64,000 bases of DNA from positions 4,536,501 through 4,600,500 of the forward strand of contig NZ_CP092489.1 in assembly GCF_025643335.1 (NCBI RefSeq). The letters are read 5' to 3'. Each line of letters opens with the position of its first letter. Position 1 is the first letter of the stretch. The notes under the pieces are model-generated. The model was not told where the DNA came from. It saw nothing but the letters and a program-made list of their open reading frames with translations, and did no database searches. Both the position numbers and the translations under genes were made by a program. Positions 54,210 through 61,289 of the stretch are shown here, piece by piece. This DNA is from Endozoicomonas sp. Mp262. GTDB lineage: Bacteria > Pseudomonadota > Gammaproteobacteria > Pseudomonadales > Endozoicomonadaceae.

Positions 54210-54744
54210 CGCCGGCTGACGTACTCGCCGGAAAACGGTCAATGTGCCTTTTATCCTTAACTCTTGGTTTATCAATCAACAATTAGCAAAGCTCTCAAGA
54301 CGCAACCCAACCCAGCACAGGACAAAGTGCTACAGTATTTCAAGGGGTACGCGAAGCATGGAAGCTGGAAATATAGGAGGGTTTTTTGCTCATCACCAAA
54401 TGACAAACAGCGGCATCTTTACTACTGTTTATGGCTAGAGAACTACACTACTGGCAGTAAAAACCACTCACTGTCGTTTGTTTTCGCTACCAACACATAA
54501 ACAAAAAAACGATCGACGGATTTTAACCCCATACCCTTCATAGTCAATTACAGAAAATACATATAATAGAGAGGATTTTATAACTGGCGGGTATTGCGGA
54601 CAGTGTTATGACTCGCCCCCAATGTCCTTGCCAGGAACGCATACGAATATCAACTTACACCGTACCTGGAAGCAGGAGGGAGATATGCATTCCCAGCGAG
54701 GACGCCGGGAACGAGAGGACGAGAGGAACTCCAGCAAAGCGTGC
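54210..54744. other. Intergenic region upstream of the capsule operon
   Basis: This stretch should contain the promoter of the wza operon. A plus-strand frame at 54264-54500 (MVYQSTISKALKTQ...) could encode 78 aa but has no recognisable family or clear ribosome site and is left unannotated. A REP-like palindrome lies at 54686-54715. Confidence 0.45.
54686..54715. repeat. REP-like palindrome TGCATTCCCAGCGAGGACGC
   Basis: TGCATTCCCAGCGAGGACGC followed by CGGGAACGAG is one of four related palindromes in the window and lies just after the stop of the YfiM-like gene. Confidence 0.65.
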
Positions 54745-55254
54745 TCAAAAAGACTGATAGATAGCCAGGCGAACATTATCTTTGCCAAGATTAACGCTCA
54801 GAGTTGGCTGAACAGGGCCTTTTAGCAAATCAGAAACAAGTGCTCCTGTAAAACTGCCTATCACATCGGCTAACAAGTCACCAGAATCAAACCGACTGTC
54901 TGATAACTCTTTCAGCACTCCCGGAACCAGCCCCATACCGGTTGCAACAGCAATGCGCTTCCAGCGATGTTCCGGGAAATAATTAAAGTGCCTGAGTATA
55001 TGCTCACTACTGGCACCCAATACCACAGAAATCCCAAAGTGCTGTTTCTTGTCGCTAGCGACACTACTTGAGGCCATCACGGCTCCACTGGCTATGGCAA
55101 TACCTGCAAGCCAGACAGTACTGTATGGGTAGCGGTTATTTTCGGCAGATATTTCAGAAAATTCCCCGGCCTGCGCCGAAGGAACAACGGTATTAACGAT
55201 GAGGGCTATCGAGAGTATCGATACTACAGCCCATGGAGTCTTCCAAGACTTCAT
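54745..55254 (-). CDS. YfiM-like exported protein
   Basis: The 169-aa product has an N-terminal signal peptide (VVSILSIALIVNTVVPSAQA), a central KKQHFGISVVLGASSEHIL segment and VLKELSDSRFDSGDLLADVI followed by GSFTGALVSDLL. This follows the YfiM/DUF2279 pattern of conserved H, KE and D-x-x-D residues. MKSWKT is chosen as the start. The function of the family is unknown, and an envelope location is inferred from the signal peptide. Confidence 0.65.
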   Translation of the reverse strand: MKSWKTPWAVVSILSIALIVNTVVPSAQAGEFSEISAENNRYPYSTVWLAGIAIASGAVMASSSVASDKKQHFGISVVLGASSEHILRHFNYFPEHRWKRIAVATGMGLVPGVLKELSDSRFDSGDLLADVIGSFTGALVSDLLKGPVQPTLSVNLGKDNVRLAIYQSF

Positions 55255-55657
55255 GGTCAGCATCCTTACTAGTAGCAGGATCATCAATCAACAAGAGTTT
55301 CAAACTCTGTTTAACTGAAACTAATCCTGATCAATTGATAAAAATTACAGCTTTCTCTAATAAGACTAGAGCCTGATCTCCCGCTGCTTAGGCATTAAAA
55401 AGTTTATTTTCTAATTAACCAGCCGATAAATTATTACGTTTAGTTTTATTGCCTGCCTTACTCTAAAAAACACGACATAGCTATGACAAAATGCAATCAA
55501 TATAACGCCGCCCATTTTGGTACTATGGTTTTTTTGACAGCCTTCCCCTCTCCTGAAAAATGTCTTGCAACAGCCTGCCAGACGGTATTTTGATATTTAC
55601 ACTTGCATTTTTTTCCCAGAAAGAACCAAAATAGCGTCTTTTACCCTTGCTATTCGT
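55255..55657. other. Divergent intergenic region before uppS
   Basis: This AT-rich gap of about 400 bases holds the promoters of the YfiM-like gene (left) and uppS (right). No RNA gene or repeat is evident. Confidence 0.45.
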
Positions 55658-56422
55658 ATGACTGCTTCTTTCCCAAGCCAGCCCGCTCCCGCAGAGCCAG
55701 TACCAAAACATATTGCCGTCATTATGGATGGCAACAACCGCTGGGCAAAAAGCCGCCTGCTACCCAAATTATCGGGGCATAAGGCAGCCACCAATGCGGT
55801 CAGGGCAACCATCAGGGCCAGCAAGGAGCTAGGAGTCAATTACCTGACCTTGTTTGCTTTTTCCAGTGAGAACTGGAATCGCCCCCGGGACGAGGTCAGG
55901 GGACTCATGTCCCTGCTATTGACTTCCCTGAAGAAAGAAGCCAAAAAACTGGTTAAATACGATATACGACTCAAAGTCATCGGCGAACGCAATCGATTAA
56001 GCCCCGTTATCCAAGCCGCCATTGATGAAACGGAAAGCGTCACAGCACACTGCCAAAGCATGACCCTTTGTGTTGCCATCAACTATGGTGGCCAGTGGGA
56101 TATTGCCCAGGCCTGCAAAAAACTGGCTACCATGGTCAAAACCGGCGAGATTGCCGTTAATGCCATTGATGAACAGCAAATTGAAAGACAACTGGCAACC
56201 CGGGATATCCCCCCGGTGGACCTATTAATTCGCACCAGCGGTGAACAACGGATCAGTAATTTTTTACTGTGGCAATGTGCCTATAGCGAGTTCTATTTCA
56301 CCGATACCCTCTGGCCAGACTTTGGCAAGGCTGACCTGGAGCGGGCTATTCAGGCTTATCAGAATAGGGAAAGACGGTTTGGGAAGACGAGTGAACAGTT
56401 GGTTCTGGGGAATAGGGAATAG
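55658..56422 (+). CDS. uppS: Isoprenyl (undecaprenyl) diphosphate synthase
   Basis: UppS condenses isopentenyl units to undecaprenyl diphosphate, the precursor of the lipid carrier used by the polysaccharide locus. The 254-aa protein has HIAVIMDGNNRWAKSRLLPK with the catalytic Asp, SGHKAATNAVRATI, TLFAFSSENWNRP and IRTSGEQRISNFLLWQCAYS. MTASFPSQ is preferred as the start. The usual cdsA and dxr neighbours are absent, so this is likely a second, free-standing copy. Confidence 0.93.
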   Translation: MTASFPSQPAPAEPVPKHIAVIMDGNNRWAKSRLLPKLSGHKAATNAVRATIRASKELGVNYLTLFAFSSENWNRPRDEVRGLMSLLLTSLKKEAKKLVKYDIRLKVIGERNRLSPVIQAAIDETESVTAHCQSMTLCVAINYGGQWDIAQACKKLATMVKTGEIAVNAIDEQQIERQLATRDIPPVDLLIRTSGEQRISNFLLWQCAYSEFYFTDTLWPDFGKADLERAIQAYQNRERRFGKTSEQLVLGNRE

Positions 56423-56813
56423 GGAATGGTAGATAAGAGTTATAAATTAGGCCCTGCCCCACTCTAACTGAGAGTTTGTTAGTGGTGGCCTTATACTTTT
56501 ATAAGAAGGTTAAGCGAGTTTTTGTTGGATTGAACGCATTCGATGCTATTTTGCCAAACCCGCAACCTTCGATGATCATCCATTAACTAATACTGTTAAG
56601 CATTAATATCCATACAGCTATTGAATAAATTGAAATACTCGTATGCATTCCCAGCGGGGACGCTGGGAACGAGGCGAAAAGCTGCCCCCCCCCTGAACAA
56701 CCATCCCCTATTCCCCATTCCCCCTTCCAAAAGCTGGCTTTTTCCCAACATCCACGGTTTAATGGCGACGAAATAAGAGGCCCGGTTTAGGGTAAATCAT
56801 ATGGAGAGTTGTG
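56423..56813. other. Intergenic region between uppS and gcvT
   Basis: A REP-like palindrome lies at 56642-56673. The remainder shows no gene. I looked for a glycine riboswitch before gcvT and saw none. Confidence 0.45.
56642..56673. repeat. REP-like palindrome
   Basis: TATGCATTCCCAGCGGGGAC followed by GCTGGGAACGAG is a member of the same family as 54686-54715. Confidence 0.65.
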
Positions 56814-57953
56814 ATGTCAGCGCCATCTAACCAATTACAGAAAACACCGCTGTACGATCTTCACCTGAAGCAAAATGCCAAAATGGTGCCTTTTGCAGGT
56901 TTTGAGATGCCTGTTCAGTACGCCATGGGCGTTAAGAAAGAACATCTGCACACCCGCTCACAGGCCGGATTGTTTGATGTTTCCCATATGGGGCAAATCC
57001 GGCTCACCGGCCCAAGTGCTGCCGCCGACCTGGAAAAGCTGGTGCCGGTGGATATTATCGACCTGCCAGCAGGCAAGCAACGCTACGCCCTGTTTACCAA
57101 TGAAGAAGGAGGTATCCTGGATGACTTGATGGTCACCCGCTTCCCTTCCGACAATGATGATCACTTGTATATTGTGGTTAACGCAGCCTGTAAAGAACAG
57201 GATATTGCCCACCTGAAAGCCCATCTGGGCGATAGCACTACTATGGAGCTTCTGGATGACCGCGCCCTGGTTGCCCTGCAGGGGCCTGAAGCTGCGAAAG
57301 CACTGGCCCGGCTGGCACCTGAGGTCAATAACATGGTATTTATGGACGCCCGCCAGATGACAATTGCCGGCGCTGACTGTTTTATCAGCCGTTCCGGCTA
57401 TACCGGTGAGGACGGTTTTGAAATATCCATCCCAGCCCATCAGGCCAGCGCCCTGACCCAACAGCTACTGGAGCAGCCCGAGGTGGAACTGATCGGCCTT
57501 GGTGCAAGGGACTCCCTGCGCCTTGAGTCCGGCCTGTGCCTCTATGGTCATGATCTTAACCCGGAGACAACCCCCATTGAAGGTAGCCTGATCTGGGCTA
57601 TCAGCAAAATCCGTCGAACCGGTGGTGATCGGGCTGGAGGCTTCCCCGGCGACAGCATCATCCTGCAACAGATCGAAACCAAAGAAATTGGCAAAAAGCG
57701 TGTTGGTCTGACGGGTTCCAGCAGGGCTCCGGTTCGAGAAGGTACCGAGCTGGTCAATGACAGGGATGAAATAATTGGACAGGTAACATCAGGCACCTAC
57801 GGCCCTACTGTTGAGGCTCCTGTTGCCATGGCCTATTTACCAAAAGAATACGCCGCACTGGACACATCAGTATTCGCCCGGGTTCGTGGCAAAAAACTAC
57901 CGATGACGGTCAGCAAAATGCCTTTTATCCAGCAGCGGTATTATCGGGGATAG
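56814..57953 (+). CDS. gcvT: Glycine cleavage system T protein (aminomethyltransferase)
   Basis: GcvT transfers the methylene group from aminomethyl-lipoyl GcvH to tetrahydrofolate. The 379-aa protein shows VPFAGFEMPVQYAMGVKKEH, FDVSHMGQIRL, YTGEDGFEISIP and GLGARDSLRLESGLCLYGHD. Length is normal. No gcvH or gcvP follows, so the T gene stands alone here. Confidence 0.95.
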   Translation: MSAPSNQLQKTPLYDLHLKQNAKMVPFAGFEMPVQYAMGVKKEHLHTRSQAGLFDVSHMGQIRLTGPSAAADLEKLVPVDIIDLPAGKQRYALFTNEEGGILDDLMVTRFPSDNDDHLYIVVNAACKEQDIAHLKAHLGDSTTMELLDDRALVALQGPEAAKALARLAPEVNNMVFMDARQMTIAGADCFISRSGYTGEDGFEISIPAHQASALTQQLLEQPEVELIGLGARDSLRLESGLCLYGHDLNPETTPIEGSLIWAISKIRRTGGDRAGGFPGDSIILQQIETKEIGKKRVGLTGSSRAPVREGTELVNDRDEIIGQVTSGTYGPTVEAPVAMAYLPKEYAALDTSVFARVRGKKLPMTVSKMPFIQQRYYRG

Positions 57954-58075
57954 CTAATAGCTTTCTCATTCCCGGCACCCTCTTGAAGGTGTCGCAAAAG
58001 CTTGCCTGCACTGAGTTATCCTTTGAGTCAGAACCCCTTCGAAAGCGGGGGTTCACGACACCATAGGTATAAAAT

Positions 58076-59563
58076 CTACCTATGATAGGGAGATAGTTTT
58101 TTATTTTGTAAAAAATGGAAATGCAATAACGGATCTTTGACAAAAGCCGGTCTCCAAACATCAATAATCAGCGTCTCTTCTTTGGAAACATCTACCTTTT
58201 TCTTTTTCACTGGAATATTGATACCAGCTCCTGGACTTGCGCTCATAATTTCTTTTTCTCCAGGAACCTCCCGAAAAATAATGTTATAGTTCGAAATACT
58301 ACTCAATATGGCTAAAAAATCCTTAGAAATCCCAGCCACTTCCTCATCACTCGATTCGCATCTTGCGAAAAGGTTCGGCAATAGCTGATCTTTGTATAAA
58401 GCAAAGCCAGCACTATCTACTGTTATTCCCAAACCTTCCATAACAGCACCAAGCAAGCACAACCTGTTTGCATGACATTTGCCTTCAATAGGAAAATCTA
58501 AACGATCCTCCTTTTGAGGTACATTAAGTTTCATTTGTTCCATTTGTTGTTGAAGATGATTGATTTTTTCTTGCTGCCCCTTAATTTGTTCCTTCATTTC
58601 CCTCTTACCAGCTTCAGCGAAGTCATTGGTCCTTTCTGCTTTTTTAAGTAATACCAGCTTGGCTTGCTGCTCTTCTCTCATCCTCTGATATTGATCATTC
58701 AGGGTTTCATAATAAGTAACCAGCATTTTAATCTGTGATATTAATGAGTCTTCCACAGTTAATGCTGGCTCAACTCTTTTTCTTTTTTTCTTTTTAGCAC
58801 CTTTTGCTTGCAACCTGCCAGAACAATTCGAGGAGTGAGAATCACATTCGACTTCTGCTAAAATGTTATTTCTGCCAACCCATCCACTAACAACCTCACC
58901 CACATCTTTCAGCTGTTTTTCCAATTCTTCTATTTTACGATTTTTCTCCTCCAATTTTTGACACTGTTCTTTATGGTACGATTGCTTACTACTTTTGCAG
59001 TTAGCTATTTCCAGACTCTTATCCTGAATTATACCTTCAAGCTCTTTTATCTTTCCATTAAGTTCCCTTGCTATTGCTTGTTCGTCACCAAGGCTTTTAC
59101 ATATTTTAAAATACTCTATATCTTTCCTATCTATTTCCATCTTCAGCTTTTCTTCTTTAGCTTGAAACTCGGCCTCTTTTTGCTTTAGCTCTTCTGCCAA
59201 GCGAGCATTTTCAATATGAAATCTACTTTCTTCCTGATTACAATCAGGTGGTGAAACTTGTTCACTAATAGCCAGATACCATTTTCTTTCTTCATAAAGT
59301 AAATAATAACTATTTTCCTGTTTCGTTTCAGCATATGCAGCAAAAACCTGCCCCACATCAGAAAACTGAATCATCACATAAGCATTAATTCCCTGAGATA
59401 TAGTAAGCTTAACCCCCTTAGGCATTTCAACACTAAAGTCATCATTAAATTTAACACCGTAGCGCTCAAATAACTCCTTGGAAACGGCATATCCATTCGA
59501 TAAATAAACTATCAAAATAACAAAAACAAATAAAAACCCATACCATTTATTTATGCTTAACAT
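58076..59563 (-). CDS. Uncharacterised coiled-coil protein with N-terminal signal or anchor
   Basis: The 495-aa product begins with a hydrophobic segment (WYGFLFVFVILIVYLSNGYA). A small folded region of about 80 residues follows, then long coiled coils (residues about 120-240 and 290-370) with a basic patch KKKKRKR between them. A cysteine-containing C-terminal domain has GKCHANRLCLLGAVMEGLGI. I do not recognise the family. The layout suggests an exported or membrane-anchored structural or host-directed protein, but there is no direct evidence of function. Confidence 0.7.
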   Translation of the reverse strand: MLSINKWYGFLFVFVILIVYLSNGYAVSKELFERYGVKFNDDFSVEMPKGVKLTISQGINAYVMIQFSDVGQVFAAYAETKQENSYYLLYEERKWYLAISEQVSPPDCNQEESRFHIENARLAEELKQKEAEFQAKEEKLKMEIDRKDIEYFKICKSLGDEQAIARELNGKIKELEGIIQDKSLEIANCKSSKQSYHKEQCQKLEEKNRKIEELEKQLKDVGEVVSGWVGRNNILAEVECDSHSSNCSGRLQAKGAKKKKRKRVEPALTVEDSLISQIKMLVTYYETLNDQYQRMREEQQAKLVLLKKAERTNDFAEAGKREMKEQIKGQQEKINHLQQQMEQMKLNVPQKEDRLDFPIEGKCHANRLCLLGAVMEGLGITVDSAGFALYKDQLLPNLFARCESSDEEVAGISKDFLAILSSISNYNIIFREVPGEKEIMSASPGAGINIPVKKKKVDVSKEETLIIDVWRPAFVKDPLLHFHFLQNKKLSPYHR

Positions 59564-59701
59564 GCTAGCTGTCACCAAGTATTAATTAATCAATCAGGAG
59601 TTCAAGTCTAGCTGCTAAGTGGAACTTAAAGAAAAACAGGCCAAGTTTAGAGGTATCACCACAGAGTGGAAGGAAGACCCTGTGGTGATAGATATCAATA
59701 A

Positions 59702-61000
59702 TTAAAGAACCATCGGAGCAACTAGGAAGCCAAGGGCTACAGAGAGTACTATGGCAATCATGCCCGGAACAAAGAATGAGTGGTTAAATACCAGCTTGCC
59801 AATACGGGTAGAACCGGTTTCATCCATTTCAACCGCTGCCAGCAGGGTTGGGTATGTTGGCAGGACAAACAGGGCACCAACAGCAGCAAAAGAGGCAATG
59901 GCAGTGACCGGATCAACCAGGGCCAGGGCCGCTGGCATCAGGGCACGGGTGGTGGCAGCTTGGGAGTACAACAGCATACTGGCAAAGAACAGGGCTACGG
60001 CCAGCAACCAGGGATACCCCTCCAGCAGTTCACCGGCAACCAGCTTGATCTGGTCAATATGACCGGCAACAAAGGTATTACCCAGCCAGGCCACACCCAG
60101 CACACAGACACAGGCACTCATACCGGACCTAAAGGTCTGGGCATTAAGAATGCTGCTGGCATCAATTTTGGTACACAGGGTAATCAAGGTTGCGGCTGTC
60201 AGCATGAACACCATAATGGCTTCGTTTCGTGGCAGCACCGGATGTTCAATAATGCCTACCTTATCGCTGATCAAGGTGGCATAAATCACTACAGCAACAA
60301 TAGTCAGGGCAAAAATAAGCACAGAGAGCCTGGCTCCCGGCTTGATATCATAAGTACGACTTTCACGGGTTTTAATCAGCCCTTTAGCCAGCCGATCCTG
60401 GTATACAGGGTCTTTTTCCAGATCCAGCCCCAGAAAGTTGCACACAAAAGCAGTCAGTATACAGGCAGCAAAGGTGGTGGGTATAACCACCATCAGCAGG
60501 TCAAGGTAGCCAATGCCAAAGGGTTCCAGCATGCCGCTAAATACCACAACAGCCGCAGAAACCGGAGAGGCCGTAATCGCAATCTGTGAGGCAATCACGG
60601 AAATACTCAATGGGCGTGAGGGACGTACCCCATTTTCTTTAGCCACTTCAGCGATAACTGGCAGGGTTGAGTAAGCAGTGTGGCCAGTACCAGCCAGCAA
60701 AGTCATCACATAGGTGACGATAGGTGCCAGAATGGTGATTTGTTTAGGCTTGCTACGTAATACCCGCTCGGCCTGTTGCACCAGGTAATCCAGCCCCCCG
60801 GCAACCTGCATGGCCGCTACAGCACCAATAACCGCCATAATAATTAAGATAACATCGATAGGAATGCCTCCCGGTGTCATCCCTAGTCCCAGGGAGAGCA
60901 CCAGAACACCAACGCCACCAGCAAAGCCGATACCAATACTACCCAGACGGGCACCAAGAAAAATAAAGGCCAGCACCACTGCCAGCTGTATCCACACCAT
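59702..61000 (-). CDS. Anaerobic C4-dicarboxylate transporter (DcuA/DcuB family)
   Basis: The 432-aa inner-membrane carrier has about ten to twelve helices. The Dcu family segments are LLAGTGHTAYSTLPVIAEVA, RPSRPLSISVIASQIAITAS, the N-terminal GIPIDVILIIMAVIGAVAAM and SQAATTRALMPAAL. These carriers exchange fumarate, malate or aspartate for succinate. The choice between DcuA and DcuB cannot be made safely. Confidence 0.93.
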   Translation of the reverse strand: MVWIQLAVVLAFIFLGARLGSIGIGFAGGVGVLVLSLGLGMTPGGIPIDVILIIMAVIGAVAAMQVAGGLDYLVQQAERVLRSKPKQITILAPIVTYVMTLLAGTGHTAYSTLPVIAEVAKENGVRPSRPLSISVIASQIAITASPVSAAVVVFSGMLEPFGIGYLDLLMVVIPTTFAACILTAFVCNFLGLDLEKDPVYQDRLAKGLIKTRESRTYDIKPGARLSVLIFALTIVAVVIYATLISDKVGIIEHPVLPRNEAIMVFMLTAATLITLCTKIDASSILNAQTFRSGMSACVCVLGVAWLGNTFVAGHIDQIKLVAGELLEGYPWLLAVALFFASMLLYSQAATTRALMPAALALVDPVTAIASFAAVGALFVLPTYPTLLAAVEMDETGSTRIGKLVFNHSFFVPGMIAIVLSVALGFLVAPMVL

Positions 61001-61289
61001 AAAACCACCAGTACAAAAAATAAACAGCGACGCAGGATAATAGAGAGCTAGACTTTTTTTTTATTGATCTGGAACAAGAAAGTTTATATTTATAAATAAT
61101 TCAAATTGTTTTCCAAAAAGAAACATATTCAATCAATGCAACAATCCACATTTATTAAGTGGATACGCTAATATACAATAAAATAATCACCTATAAAAAA
61201 TAAAAATAACACTACACTAACAAAACCCGAATCAAATCCTGGCAATAAAGACACAGTTATTTTTTATACCCTAAATTCATTTAAAATAA
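61001..61289. other. AT-rich intergenic region
   Basis: No gene or repeat is visible. It separates the Dcu carrier from the ankyrin protein gene and is very AT-rich. Confidence 0.4.

Noticed and set aside
56674-56813. Possible glycine riboswitch before gcvT.
   Set aside because: No conserved tandem aptamer features could be seen in the available space.
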